Assembly: GCA_024704765.1 (NCBI GenBank) | Contig: JAKMXF010000330.1 | Coordinates: 1 to 64,000 of the forward strand | DNA: 64,000 nt | Source: Oopsacas minuta | Lineage: Eukaryota; Porifera; Hexactinellida; Lyssacinosida; Leucopsacidae | Direction of reading: 5' to 3' | Shown here: piece by piece, positions 36,701 to 49,200 of the stretch | Layout of the letters: each line of letters starts with the position of its first letter | How positions within the stretch are numbered: the first letter of the stretch is position 1 | Position numbers and translations under genes: made by a program | The notes under the pieces: model-generated | Told to the model about the DNA's origin: nothing | What the model saw: the letters and a program-made list of their open reading frames with translations, nothing else | Databases searched by the model: none

Positions 36701-39700
36701 GAAACATGACGAGTACATAGTATAATGAGAAGGACTATATTATCTCTAATATTAATTATTACCAATAAAGATAGGAATACAAATAGTATTATATTCCCTT
36801 AAAGAGAGATTATACGACGATATTTACACACGGTTAGCTAGTAGATTGTTGACATAGAACAGATGTGGATAATATGAGCAATAACTACGGGGAATTCATT
36901 TGGGAGAAAAGAATCCATAAGAAGAAGAATTTTAGTTTTATTCTTAGAAATTAATAAATTGATATGAGACTAGTGTGATCTTACGGGGATTTATAGGTAT
37001 TTGCTTGCATAGAATTAATCACACTTTGTAAATTGGATAAGGCAGAAAATAGGCAACAACTGAAAAAGAATAATAATAATAATATACTAGATTGATTAGT
37101 GATAATTATGGTAGATCGTGACGGGTGGATTTATTTTCAGGAATTTTACTCGTATTCGTGCAAACTTCTCCTCTCAGATGGGATAAAGGTAATTTTGAAG
37201 ACCTTACACCATCATGAATTTACTCGCACGATAGTTGAACCCCTCTGAGGTGTGGTTCGGATATTAGTGTGGTTCTTCACTCTTGAGGAATAGCTTACAC
37301 GAATATGATGAAATTTTTGTGAGAAGTAATCCATAACAACACCTATGAATATCGTATTTACTCGAAAAGTAGTCCTTACAAGATTAGTTGCCAACCTAAA
37401 TTATCACACCCCTGATTGCTATGTAAATTAATAGCATCTATACTGAATAATCCCTCTCTGAATAGTTATTAATCTAGTTACATAGGATAATACCCCTCGG
37501 CAAGTACACGGATACACCTATGTCTACAGTAATTACCGTATTTCATAGAATAGTATTTCCCTCTGAAGGTGACAAAAGTAAAAATCGTCCAGTGACTATT
37601 CGAATAAATACGATATAATTCATGAATAGTTCCGTCGTAATTCAATCTCATCCAATTAGTTTCTCGCTGAAATTTCACTTTATTGAAGTCACATATTAAT
37701 CTACAATACTTAGGGATGTGTATACTACAGTATGTTAATAATACGATGCATACCATTACTGGAAGAGTAGTGAATTGAAGTAGAACTGGCAGAGATCAGG
37801 TCAAGAGAAATATTGTCATCTTCCTCACTACTTCGCACTTCCAAAATAAGATAAATTAAATCCTCAATTATCACCTTGTACAGATTATCCATAGTAGCTC
37901 TATGCAAGGCAAGTCTTGCAGCTGAATCAAACACATTATTAGATAACCTTCTTGCATCAAATGGTGAGAAGGAATGTCGCTCTAGGACTGTTACTAACTT
38001 GTTCATATACAAACAGCCAAGCGACTTAGCCCACACAGTCTGAGAAATGCTATGAAATGTGAGTATATTACAGTCATTAATTTCTGACTTATCAACTAAA
38101 TAATTTGTCGGTGAAAATGGAGCTGACAAGAGTAAATTGGGTAGTTCTGGATTAGGGATTGAAGGAATACAAATTTTGCATTGGAAATACGTTTCAAAAT
38201 GTGTTGGGTTAATGAATTCACTCACAGAATTTTTTATCAATATACAATTAAGTTCATCCACAACAGCACTAGCCAGTTGAGATCTCAAAGAGGAGGGGAT
38301 CTGTTCATAAAGAGAGCAGGGTAGGTCCATGAGGAGACGTGGAAAATCAAATGGAAGATAACATGAGAGTTTATGTATTAAATCAGCATAACTATCTCGT
38401 ATTTCATTCTCGAATGATAACAAGAATTTCTCATTACTCGTGTAAGATAGATAAGTTGATATTATCAGGTCGTATAGAGGCGGAATAACTTTATTCCTGA
38501 CAATAGGCTTAGAACGAGTGAGGGAATGAAGTGAATAAATAGATATATACTCAAAGATAGATTCTCTCAGCAGTACTCTCAGCCTAGTTGAGGGTTGGAA
38601 AGAGGTCGGAGTACAACTCGTTAGCATTCAGGCGTATTAATAAGTGCGTATTGGAAAGGGATTCGAAGTAAATTATTCAATTTGATACGCATATCCTCAA
38701 ATTTAGTTTATATAAGTTAGAAATGCATCATATGGAAAGCTTACTGAACCATACCAGCTATTAGAGACTTCCTATGCGTCGTGCTCGGAGCATATAACTG
38801 AAAAGCACTGTAAATCTCAGCAAGTTCGTATATTAATTAAGGAAATATTATTTATTACAATTAAATAAGAACAAACTGCTAGAAGTACTCGACACACGTA
38901 TAAATTAATAACCATTCTTCTAATAACCAATTCTATATTTATGGAAACATCAACAAATAGCAACCATTAGTACTGAAATATTGAGTGATCTATTATACTA
39001 TGGTAGTTATCATATTGTGGTCTGCGGTAACTAAAGAGACTATCCGAAAGATTCACGACTGAAAAGCAATAATTACCACACAGAAGGGTCATTCAGAATG
39101 TTTGCAAAATATTGGACTGACGAAGGAAATCATCAGGATCTGGAATAATACAACAGAATTAATTATATTAGTGTAGCAATTATTTTGACTTTTTAATTAA
39201 TGAGGTCATAAAAATTAATGAAATTATAAATGAATTAAATTCACACAATTTTGCCTCAAACACGTTAACAAAGTGTAAGTACTGTTAATCCTATAATAAA
39301 GTATATTAGCTTAAAGCTTTCATCTCAAATAAATTATGGAGAAAAACAAGCATGGAAAACATATTTGAATACATAAAAACACACACTGTGTATATTTAAG
39401 CATAACGACCGAATAATACAATGCTTAACGAAATTAGAAAACCATTCCAGAACTGAATCAGGAATCAATATTTATGACAGAACTGATACAAAATCTGAAT
39501 AAATTCATTAATAACGCATGGATTAATAACCATAAAATTCCAGAATTTGTATAATTCCTAACGAGCGAAATATTACAAAATTTAGGATAAAATATGGAGC
39601 AATGGTCTGAGGTACTTATAATCAATATAACCGCTTCGCGACTATAGAAGCTAAGATCTTTCAACAGCCGCGAAGGGATTACATTCTGACACTGCATGCC

Positions 39701-42700
39701 TCAATTAAAAATAAATTCTCTTTTTAGTGCAGCTCCTATAGAGGAGATGCCCTAATGGTATGGGGGATGTACGACGTCCGTACGTCAGTCCCCGCGGCAG
39801 TGCGAAATATAGCAGTCTGATTTACATGAAAACTGGTACACTTATACATTTGCATTTCGGGTTGGAGATTGGCACCTCGAGTATGACTTTTTTCCAATGT
39901 GAAATTTCACACCTTTTTGGATATGCATCACATTTTCACAACATACTATGTAAAATTCAAAAGCATGCTAGAGATTAGGTTTCAATATGTCAGGGGTAAT
40001 CGGGTGCGTAAAGTCCGATTTTGAGATTTTGAGAGGCTGAAAGTTACAAATTAACAAATTTATCATATAATCACCCGAACAGGTCAGAAATGCCCTGCAA
40101 AACAGAAATTAGGCTTCGGTCATCTAGTATCTTCAATCAATCTGGACATACATACGCAAACGTAATTATGTATACACATAATGATATAGAATTCCTCCGG
40201 AAAATACTTATCCAGTAGTCATTATCACCGATGATAAACTTCAATAGGATGACTTTTCCTATTGTAGATCCCATCGATAGGATCTAACGAGGTAAGATCC
40301 TAAAATTCGGGTGCTACTGTATTCTAGTGTAAAAGATTGGGCCGATAGAGGACCTTACCAGACCCTAGACAGTAAAAATGTTAAATTACCATATTCGATT
40401 GGAGCGCGCTCCTATTTACAAATTACAGATTTCATCGTTATTCTGTATAAAATTCAGTATTCATTGGTATAAAAAGTGGATGCTGGGACACTTTTGTATA
40501 ATTCACAAATTATTGAAATGGTTTGATCTTGTAAATTTAGTAATTTCCTGAATGTACAATGGTTAAATTCAATCCTAAATAATTAAAATACAAATAAAAT
40601 GAAAAGGAGCGCGATTAGTGCGCGCTCCTTTTTCGGGGCGGTAGAGTGGGCTTCAGAAATGATGAGTGCTTAATGCTCTGGTGTATAGTGATCGTGACCT
40701 ACCTTCCAAAAACAATTCTGATATGATATAATTCAATCAATAGAGATTGCATAGCAGAATTAGAAGTAACGAAAAGTATTGCAGCCTATATTATGAAATT
40801 ATTTTGTATTTTACAGCCCACCTGCGAAATACTCAAGTAACTCAACGCTGATCTGATCAACCATTTTACAAGAATAATATTCAAACTAGATAACTGTTTC
40901 TAAGCTAATAAGCATCACTCAGTTTCATACTGGTGTAATACATACTAATTTATGGTATCTATATTTGAAGTTATACAAAAAGATTTTAGCTATCTAACTA
41001 AAGAATTATAGATATTAGGAATAGTTAAAATCACCTAATTAATGAATCTAACAGAGTATTCAGTGAAGTGAAATGGTCGCAGAGAGCATGTGACTCAGTC
41101 GGTTACCATACATAATTATATATAATATGGGGTGTATGCAGTACCGGATTTAGGAGTGTTCGGAGTGTGTGGCCGAACAGGGCTCCCACATTTAGGGCCC
41201 CCCCACAACTCAACGTCATTAATTTTATACTAGAAACATTTGACTTCTCTGGCCTTATTAATGATTCTGCGGCCAGAAAAGCACGCAGAGTGATCTTATA
41301 GAGTAATTATAGTTATTGTATATTCATGATATATTTTGTGCAACTAAATAATTAGAGGTCATGACAAGTCCTGCCATGCTGCCACTGGGCGAAATAGGTC
41401 TTCGGCCAGGGTGGTACTACTTTTGGGTTGAATTTACATATGCATAATTTGAATACAATAAACACAAGCATTCTAAATTGAGGAATGGGGACAGGTGGGC
41501 GAACCGTGACGGCTTTGAATTGGCTTCAGGGGTCCCGGGAATTGCCCTCGAACAGGGCCCCCACATACCTAAATCCGGCACTGGGTGTATGGATATATAT
41601 TCTATACAAGTGTTCGACAAATTCAAATTTACTTGGTGGCTAACCTAAGCCACCAAAATATTAATTTGGTGGCCCAAGTCGAAAATTTTTACCCAAAATG
41701 CAAGGAATAAGAGCACTGTTCTAAACCCACGCACCCCAAGAATCAGCCAATTGCTGGTTTGACAGGCAATTGCACCAATAACTTTGCGATAAGTTCGAAT
41801 TTTACTACAGAGCTCTCAACCTGCCACTTTCAAAATAGTGAGACGAGAGAGTTGAGAGCCCTGAACCTTACAAATTAAACTAATTATCAGCTCAATTTCA
41901 TCGATACATTATCATTAATCGTCTATATTTCATGGCAGTAGCCTTGGGCCAGCCATAGCCACTATCATAAAAATGTTAATTTCATTTCATAAGCTTGCTA
42001 CGATCCTGTATTTCACAATACAGGATCGTAAAAGAATGTGACAGCTGCCTTCAAGAGTGTCTTCTAAAATCTTACGCTGTACTCAATAGGTGCCAATTTG
42101 ACTACATTGAAAAGAATAGTTCTCATAATGCAAAATCAGCCAAAGAAAATTGTGGGTGTCAACAGCTTCAATCTTGGAGCTGAAATGCTCCGTAATCAAC
42201 TTAACCCACATACCTACTGATACTGAATTTACATGGCAGAAATACTAGAATAGTCGTATGCTAATACAGCTGTAAAATAGCTAAGTTTGTGAGAAAAGAT
42301 CTGCTCATGGAACAGTAAGACATGATTGAACAGAACAACAATATGCTCAGGAGGGATAAAATCAGTTGATAGATCAATTGCATGGTTATAGAAAAGGGGA
42401 AATGATGGAAATGCTAGTGAGTTAAGATATAACGACGAGTAAGTGAAACGCTTTCTACTGTAGATATACTTAGATATGTTGAGGTCGTCCGCGGGCCTAG
42501 TAAGTATGTGATATGCAGCTGTTGATTTGGGATAAAGATTCTAGATTATGTGATATGCTGATATTATTGCAACCTGGATAGTTCGCTGGTTGGACCAACC
42601 AAATGCTAGACAGCTGGTTACTTGGGGTGTATGCGAATGTCATAATAACTAATGATATACGAATTTAACAAATTGTAAAATGCACATAATCACTTGATAG

Positions 42701-43065
42701 CAGTTACTGGAAGTGCATTGAATGGGTATTCGTTATGTGATTATTGTCCTGTTAGCTAGTTTGACTAACGAAGACCTGAGAATCACATACAAAGCTGTAT
42801 TCATTCGTTAATGGCAATATTTGTGTGATAGCAAATATATGGTGAAATTAATAGAAGTCATGAACAACTTAGCCAAATATATATACTCACCATTTCCGGT
42901 TAAATGAACTGGCTTCCTAGGAAGAGGCTGAAGTCGCTTAGAATGTCCTAGATTCGTTTGTGAGACTAAATCGTTGATAGGTTTAGATATAGTAGTAGTA
43001 GTAGTACTGTTTGGTAAGTTATCACTATTTTCGTTCTGCTTCTCAACACTCTGATTCTGGCCCAT
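27779..43065 (-). CDS. ABL1: ABL family non-receptor tyrosine kinase
   Basis: Eight coding exons with matching phases: 42891-43065, 35277-35491, 33675-34274, 31104-31366, 29933-30126, 29538-29690, 28947-29036, 27779-28653 (last acceptor least certain). Total 2565 nt, 854 aa. The start MGQNQS places Gly2 for N-myristoylation, as in ABL 1b. SH3 is at about 120-178, SH2 at 185-270 (FLVRES), kinase at about 296-545: P-loop GGGQYGDVY, Lys327, Glu342, gatekeeper Thr371, HRDLAARN from 417, DFG 437-439, activation-loop Tyr452, [12 protein letters not shown]. The SH2-kinase linker is ABL-like. The tail is rich in PxxP motifs (adaptor SH3 binding). I do not see the C-terminal F-actin-binding domain. 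ABL controls cytoskeleton, adhesion and growth signalling. The first and third introns host other genes. Confidence 0.9.
30538..30680. repeat. Dispersed AT-rich repeat within ABL intron
   Basis: The segment with CGAACCAAATATCAGTATTC and repeated ATTCGGTT/AACCGAATA-like words shares phrases with 49935-50115 in the NAP1L intron. It contains many internal inverted and direct copies of a CCGAATA-type unit. It is preceded at about 30508 by a Tc1-like end word (GGCCAAAAGTATTAGAACAC). Class unknown. Confidence 0.5.
31798..32256 (+). CDS. FUOM: Fucose mutarotase (RbsD/FucU family)
   Basis: Intronless, 152 aa, full length for animal FUOM. The N-terminal signature [15 protein letters not shown] (His23, Asp31) and the C-terminal block [18 protein letters not shown] contain the conserved active-site positions of the RbsD/FucU fold. 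The enzyme interconverts alpha- and beta-L-fucose, feeding the fucose salvage route to GDP-fucose in the cytosol. The start ATG follows a short untranslated region, and an AATAAA signal lies 36 bases after the stop (32292-32297). The whole gene sits on the opposite strand inside the ABL intron between 31367 and 33674, so it is a nested gene. Intact reading frame and conserved residues argue that it is functional. Confidence 0.93.
   Translation: MPLKLIPRVLSPELIYVLARMGHGDTIVFGDANFPSTSVSKAGPEIVRADGMDIPTLLKATLKLFPLDTYVAAPVGLMQIVPGDIEKGLKTPVWDDYRKIVKEAEGVEVNFEKIERFDFYKRAKNAFAIVATGEQALYGNIILTKGAIPPDA
33352..33391 (+). repeat. Tandem repeat (GGGGGTAA)5, G-quadruplex-prone
   Basis: Five exact copies of the 8-base unit GGGGGTAA in the ABL intron downstream of the SH2-containing exon. 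Five runs of five Gs separated by TAA satisfy the usual pattern for a G-quadruplex on the plus strand (the non-template strand for FUOM, template for ABL). The transcribed ABL intron RNA would carry the C-rich complement. Confidence 0.85.
37725..38627 (-). CDS. Unrecognised 300-aa protein nested in ABL intron 1
   Basis: A 300-codon open frame with an ATG start inside the first ABL intron, on the same strand as ABL. I do not recognise it. The composition looks like a real, mostly helical soluble protein rather than random AT-rich translation: mixed hydrophobic and charged segments ([39 protein letters not shown]), an acidic Ser-rich C-terminal end ([12 protein letters not shown]) and few low-complexity runs. 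No signal peptide or clear membrane helix. Near the end a possible splice donor (AGTAATG then GTATGC at about 37740) suggests the true C-terminus could lie in another exon. ABL transcripts would include it as intronic sequence, so it needs its own promoter upstream of 38627. Confidence 0.55.
   Translation of the reverse strand: MLTSCTPTSFQPSTRLRVLLRESIFEYISIYSLHSLTRSKPIVRNKVIPPLYDLIISTYLSYTSNEKFLLSFENEIRDSYADLIHKLSCYLPFDFPRLLMDLPCSLYEQIPSSLRSQLASAVVDELNCILIKNSVSEFINPTHFETYFQCKICIPSIPNPELPNLLLSAPFSPTNYLVDKSEINDCNILTFHSISQTVWAKSLGCLYMNKLVTVLERHSFSPFDARRLSNNVFDSAARLALHRATMDNLYKVIIEDLIYLILEVRSSEEDDNISLDLISASSTSIHYSSSNGMHRIINIL
39725..40080 (-). repeat. Dispersed repeat, inverted copy in ABL intron 1
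   Basis: Reverse-orientation copy of the 26650-27070 family. It begins CAGCTCCTATAGAGGAGATG, includes GTACGACGTCCGTACGTC (a near-palindrome), and ends with CATGCTAGAGATTAGGTTTC and GTCAGGGGTAATCGGGTGCG. No coding content. Confidence 0.55.
40402..40632. repeat. AT-rich segment bounded by GC-rich palindromes
   Basis: The left boundary is GGAGCGCGCTCC (40402-40413, a perfect palindrome). The right boundary is a hairpin AAAAGGAGCGCG (40602-40613) and CGCGCTCCTTTT (40621-40632) with a 7-base loop. Between them is plain AT-rich DNA. This looks like a small non-autonomous element whose ends share GGAGCGCG, but no target duplication is evident. Confidence 0.45.
41139..41583. mobile_element. Non-autonomous hAT element, 445 bp
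   Basis: Left end CAGTACCGGATTTAGGAGTG; the right end, read in reverse complement, is CAGTGCCGGATTTAGGTATG. Both flanks carry the identical 8-bp duplication GGTGTATG (41131-41138 and 41584-41591). It is inserted in ABL intron 1. No transposase. Confidence 0.88.
41999..42030. repeat. Perfect hairpin in ABL intron 1
   Basis: TACGATCCTGTATT and its exact reverse complement AATACAGGATCGTA are separated by the 4-base loop TCAC. It is a perfect 14-bp stem. It could be a transposon footprint, a hairpin in RNA or chance; no function is assigned. It starts just inside a small cysteine-containing ORF that I do not support as a gene. Confidence 0.6.
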
Positions 43066-44793
43066 TGATAATATTCTACCCTTACATTGGTAAAACAACC
43101 TATTTATACATAGGTATATATGTATAATTCAATTAAAGATTGAAATCATATGAATCACGAATAATATGATTCGTGACAATTCTTAAAACTAATAAATTAC
43201 TTCCCAGCATATTTGTTATAGAAGCCTGCTGCTGGGGAGGAAGAACTTGGATCGTCACTAAAGATATGCACAACAAATATACAAATATTGTGTCTTGCAA
43301 GAAACGTATTTCTAGAATAGATAACAATTCGTTATAAATGAAATTTAATCCTGTAAATGATACAAATAAAGATATAGTATGGACACGTCTGAGGTAGTAT
43401 GCCTATAAAATCAACAAACAAAAGGAGATCCTTGCTAAATGAATAAATTCTAGTATCACTTAAGCGTCCAGCTGGTGGTCGATAAATATGTAAGAAAGGA
43501 TTAGATATAGCAAATATTTGCTCAGTTGTCAAACTATAAACTAGAAATAGAATTGTGAATAATATAATCTCATGGATCCATTGTATTAGTTCGTACTAGC
43601 ATCAGAGCTCGACTCTGCGATCCGGGACATCGGTTAATGAGAACAATCACTAAATTGTGGAAAGAATCCACCAGCAAGGATTAATACCCTGCTTGTAGAG
43701 ATAAAACAATATATTTCGGTTAGTCAGGCACTCTGCTTATTGGAACATATTTCAGGGAATCAAACATAATCCAAATAATCAAGCAGAATCAAATGCATTT
43801 AAATCCTTTCTACAATGAGAAAATATGATATTGAATTGACAACTGACAGTAGTAAAAATGGAGAAGATAAAGTAGTCATTATATCTTCATTATGCGTATA
43901 TCAATTATTGTGAAATTCTGGCGTGTGCAATGATTTGACTAAATTTATGGAAAGACGAGTAAGGATGTTAAAGAAGCCCAGGATTTACAAGAGGAAATTC
44001 ACTATGGACAAGAAGCAGAGTTGAAATACTGAGGATTAACAAAACCATACATTTAGTACTACAAATAGACATAGATATCCATCTGTAGTGATGAATAATC
44101 ATATAATTATGATTATATCACACAGCCATCAAGGAATACTTAGATCATCGGATAATTGTGACTTTGTGCAATAGTGTATTTAAATTTCATAGATAAAAAT
44201 TGTACTAGCAAAAGCTGAATATACAGAAGGGAAGATGCATTGATTAATGATAGAGATAAGTATAATATTAGGAAGAAATTCAGCATTAATTGAGTGTAAA
44301 TGAAGCACAATAGAGAGGAACGTCAAAGGAAATCAAAAGGAAAAAGAATGTACTGGTAAGTCGTGAGGTATTTCCGTCCAGTGATCTTGCAATTTATCCA
44401 GGCGTCCAGGCCGGGATTGACCTAAATTCACCAAAAATGTCCAGAGATCCACTATCGCGTTTCAAAAGATCATAAAACAACAATGAATAATTATATTGAA
44501 ACAATTCTACGTTCTAGTTCGTAAATTACTATATTTTTATGATTCCAGGGATTCTCTGGCCAAGCAATTTTATACGTAGACAGGTGTACGTACCTAAATA
44601 TATTTTGTTGATTACATTGCGAGCGAAATTGTTGATAATTCACATACAAAAAATATATTTTCTGGTATTTTCTGGTTCAGAAGTCCAAGAGGAAATTTGG
44701 GCTCGGTCCAGGGATTGATGTGACAAAGGTGCCACTTGGGAAGTATGAATTCAACAATCTTAAGTTTGTTAGTTTCACCCGTGACTTAGGTTG
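43066..44793. other. Region upstream of ABL first coding exon
   Basis: About 1.7 kb with no supportable gene. ABL 5' untranslated sequence and promoter should be here or further upstream, but no site can be named. Short minus-strand ORFs near 43133-43532 have no recognisable content. Confidence 0.35.
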
Positions 44794-44801
44794 GTTATAA
44801 G

Positions 44802-44946
44802 CAGAAGTGTAGCCAGGGTGCGGCATAGGCGGCACATGTCGCATCTAATTTGCGTGTGCCGACCAAAATTTTATGCAGAAATGTATTACATGTGCGGCAA
44901 TGCTACACCTATGCCACACCCTTTGAGGGCCCTAGCTACGCCTCTG
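44802..44946. mobile_element. hAT MITE, 145 bp
   Basis: Left end CAGAAGTGTAGCCAGGGTG; the right end in reverse complement is CAGAGGCGTAGCTAGGGCC. It is flanked by an identical 8-bp duplication, GTTATAAG (44794-44801 and 44947-44954). Internal GCGGCA/TGCCGC words are inverted. Very small, no coding capacity. Confidence 0.9.
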
Positions 44947-44954
44947 GTTATAAG

Positions 44955-46245
44955 TCATGTGGAGCTATAGACAGAAGCTTAATATTTATTATCTTACTCA
45001 ATTCGGAATAATTCTAGTTTCAGAAATATAATCTCGAGGTATTTGCAAACAATATTACCTGTAGTAATATTGTTAAGAAAATAAGAATGTCTAACAAAAA
45101 ATATGGGAAATCCTCGATATGTATTGCATTAGCTAGCATTAGTCAGAGGAAAGTGGGTTTTACTATAATTGAAAACAAATAAGTGTTACAGACTTTCTGT
45201 AAAACTTTATCCAAATTAAATTCTCAAAAGATGTCCCAAAATAAATTCTCACAATAAAAGACCCTAATTAAATATGCTAATATTTGTCAACACTATAATA
45301 GCTATATTTCTTAAGATGGCTTCGTGGTAGGTTAACAGTGCAGAGTAATCCTGAGTAATAGCATTTTTGGCCACAATTTCTTCTATGCCAATTTGATATG
45401 ACAAATCTGCCGAAAGAATATATTGATTTGATATTTCATAATTTATTGTGAAATAAATATCACTTAAAATTATCCAACGGGAAAAATCGGAAATGAAAAG
45501 TTGGTAAGAATCAAATTGCTTCTTTATGAATGAAATGCTAGGAAGAAAAAGATTCCAAATAATTATACTTATCAATACACATGATACGACAAAATATATT
45601 AATGTTTTAATATAATATTTGCACCGTAGACTATCATTCAAAAACAAATTTTACGCTATTGAGTTAGCTGGGGTACATGTAGTAACATAAAGCATCTACA
45701 GTCTACTCACTAGGAACATCAAGGGGCCGCCGAAATTCGTATTAGGCGGATACTACTGAAAGAAATTGATGGGGAATCAAATTTTGTAAGTTTCCGAATA
45801 CGTATTGCCAGCCTATAAATGAAGTAGAGTGGAATCTGCATACAGCGACATTCGTGGGACATGAAAATTGTGTTGGTTTAACAATGGTCGGATTATATAC
45901 AGGTGAATTTTTATTGTCGGAAGCTATTTCAGATCAGAAACACTGTCGGATTATACAGGCTCCAATGTAATAATTCCGGTAGAATAAAACAACATAATCA
46001 GTATATTGGAATACTCACCCACAGTATGAATTGCATAAATCTTATCTATCATTATACACATACTATTCTACAGTAATAGATAACACATGTGGGTGTGCGA
46101 TCCGTGTTTCAACCCAATTGATCTAGAAATGACAAGTTGACAGTAGTTACAGATAAATGTCAAGACTTGCATGATGCCAATACATATTTAAATAAGTAAT
46201 GAGCCCACTAAAGAATTTGCTAGTTGTAGGGTTAAGGTTTTATCT
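44955..46245. other. Intergenic downstream of NAP1-like gene
   Basis: Mostly featureless AT-rich sequence. An open frame at 45264-45647 (minus) lacks an ATG and I do not support it. A degenerate MITE lies at about 45827-45967 (separate entry). Confidence 0.35.
45827..45967. mobile_element. Degenerate pogo/Tigger-like MITE
   Basis: Left end GAGTGGAATCTGCATACAGC; right end in reverse complement CATTGGAGCCTGTATAATCC. Both are flanked by TA. The termini are mutated versions of those of the element at 54723-55210 (AGTGGAACCTGCATAATCC), so the two belong to one family. Confidence 0.6.
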
Positions 46246-49200
46246 CTATTGAACTTGTTTGTCGCATTCTGGCGGCTTTTCTGCCCCTTCTCCTGATGCG
46301 TTTTTACTGTTATCATTACCGTTGTCACTATCACTGTAATGATTGAAATGAATATGTTTATTTGCTTTGTTAAATTCCTCATCAGCTGATATACTGGTAT
46401 CAACGGAGGAATCATCTATCTGACTAGATTCACCGGATTGTAGAATCTCCCCAGTGAAATAGAGGACAGCTTTTGGTATAACTCTCTCCTTCAACATTTC
46501 TGCGAGAGTGAAGTCCAGTTCTATAGCTGCTCCCTGCTCGTCATCCAGTAGTGACAGATCGTCAGGAATGTTGGGAGGAGAGAAAAAATTGAAAAACGAC
46601 TCTTGGGGAACCAGCTTATTGATCACCTTAAAGAATTCAAAACAATAATACAATATAGCAAGAAATTATGTTCAAATTTTTGCTGTTTATTTGGTTGTAA
46701 TGTGAATTAAATAAACATAATACACTGCTCTAGTAAGCTATACAGTTTGTAATCAACAGATTACCACCCCTAACACTAGGTGTATAGGGATAATTGTACT
46801 AATATTCTGTTAATAGAAAGACACGTGTATTTAGTTCCTGGAATAGAAGGAATGAAGTAGCCGCAAATAAATAATGTAATCATTCTATGAATGATAATAG
46901 CTCGTAGGAACTAATATATGTCTAACGTTAGCTAACCTTGCTCTGTCCACGTCCTTTTGACCTTTGTTTCTTCTTTTTAAGCTTTTTTGTGAGGTTCTTA
47001 CCTTTCTGCCAGTGAATTTCACAACCGTTACAATTTACTATTTCAGGCCCGTTAAACTGGAAAGGATCATTAGGATCTACATCACACTTCACTGTATACC
47101 ATTTAGTCAATACATGGTCACTAAAGAATGAATTCGGACTGAAGTAAAACTCTATAATATAATTCAGGCCTTCTGAGTCTGGAAATACTATCTTGATGTC
47201 TTCAAGATGTTTGAGTGCCGGATAATCCCACTCGTATATCTGATCGTCTAGAATCTCTACATTACGAAGTGTTGTGAGCCAAAACTCAGGAATACCGGAA
47301 GCAGTTGGTTCATCATCAGCTATTTTAACCTTCGTGGTTAGATCACATATCTCTTGTTCCATCTTGTCCTCTTTCCCCTCGGTAGCTCCTGTCCCCTGCT
47401 CTGCCTCGGGCGAGCTGTCCTGCTCGGTCCATATCTAGAAAACAATAATCCTAAAGAGTAGTGATAGGATCAGGGTATATGGACATGATGAAATATCAGC
47501 ATACTAAGGTTTACTAAATAATAAAACACAGATAATTAAATTATCAGATAAAGAGCAGAACTCTATTATATGTACTTTTCGAACCCAATAGATGGTTCCC
47601 ATTCACTTTAACACAATATCTAATCTGATAAGAGGTACGCTCGGATAGTAAGTAGAAATTATTGTTTCCCGAAGGGGCCTAAGGCACTTCCATTCGAGTT
47701 CTAATGTAATCGATCCTGAAATCGAAGATAATTAAAAGTCTACTGAATAAATAATTTTGTTATTACTTATTACTAATTTAGCAATTGATGAATTCATGCC
47801 AAACTGTAAGCATATTGTCCATTCTTCTTGTTGTTAATGAAATAAACGCACGAGGAGCTATAATGGAAAATAAAGCTATTTCATATTGCATCACTTATTT
47901 CTTACAATTGCCAATAGGAATTAATTACTCAAGGAACATAGAGTATTCATTTTGTTAACGCAATTGTGCTAACAGAATTCCCAACTCCTAAATTATCAAC
48001 TGATAAAACTCGATAGATCTTAATAGATTAGCAATAACATTAACTATCAGGGCAAATTATACATTTGTACTAGCATTTCTATAGGGAATTATCCCAAAAA
48101 TACATATACTTAGTTTCAAAGTATAATATTACAAAATATATCATTATATGAAGACTATGTAAATGATATAATTTAAGTATATTTATTTGGAATTATATTA
48201 TTAAGAAGGTAAAAATAATGAATTAATTATCAATGAATGGTTAATGGAGAATGAATAACAAGGGATTATACTTATGTAATATAATTTTATAATACAAGTA
48301 ATTGTACTATACATAATACTTAAAAGAATATTAATAATACTTTTGGATGTTTACATAATTTTTAATTGTAAATAGGAAATGTTTATCTGTGATTCTCTGA
48401 ATATTTATTCGGTAAAAATATAAATGAATAGATCCCTCGTTTAACCATTTAAACATGAGCTAATATGCTAACATGAGTAATATCCTAGCATAAATATAGC
48501 ATAACAAATAAATATAGAATAAGATTACATATGTCGAATTGTTGATCAGTATATAATAAGCTGTGTTCGAGAAGAGAAAAAGTGAAATAAATCATTAGGA
48601 TAAATACAAGAGATATTCACTGAATAATTGTACTAAAAGAGATGATGAATTGTAACTACATCCCACCCTCTCCCGTTCCCTTCCCTCACTGGACACCGGC
48701 ATGCAGCTGGTCAGAATATCTAGGTTATCCTTCTCCAAGTCCCTCTTTCTATGGAGAATTTAACAAATATCCAGAACAAGGTAGTTGCCAATCACATTTA
48801 TTCACATGTATTGTTAAAAGTAAGATACCTATTAGTCAAATACTAATAGTTAAGATTTGCTAAATATAATGAACATGATCTTCTCATAGGATATCGCCAA
48901 ACCTACTTCCCATCTCCACCTCAAGTTGTTGACAACAGAGAACAGCTGATTATCCCTCAAGAAATGCATGAATACGATAACAGTGGTTACGAATTTGCTA
49001 GAGCACTGAGTAGTTCTCCATTACTTCAGACACCACCAGTCATGCAATTAAATAGTCAGGAGAAGTTACATAGAAGGAGTGTATCGTCAGGATGTGGGAG
49101 ACGGAACATGGGAGAATTATTACACAAAGGTTATAGCTTTGACAAAACCAAATACTTACTTCTATTTACATACGCACAGCTACAAGATTCGAGTGATGAC

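Noticed and set aside
41995-42183. Small plus-strand ORF with several cysteines
   Set aside because: Overlaps a perfect hairpin, is short and has no known motif. May be a remnant but cannot be supported.
45264-45647. 127-codon minus-strand open frame with a hydrophobic N-terminus
   Set aside because: It begins at TTG rather than ATG and has composition expected of AT-rich non-coding DNA. No conserved motif.
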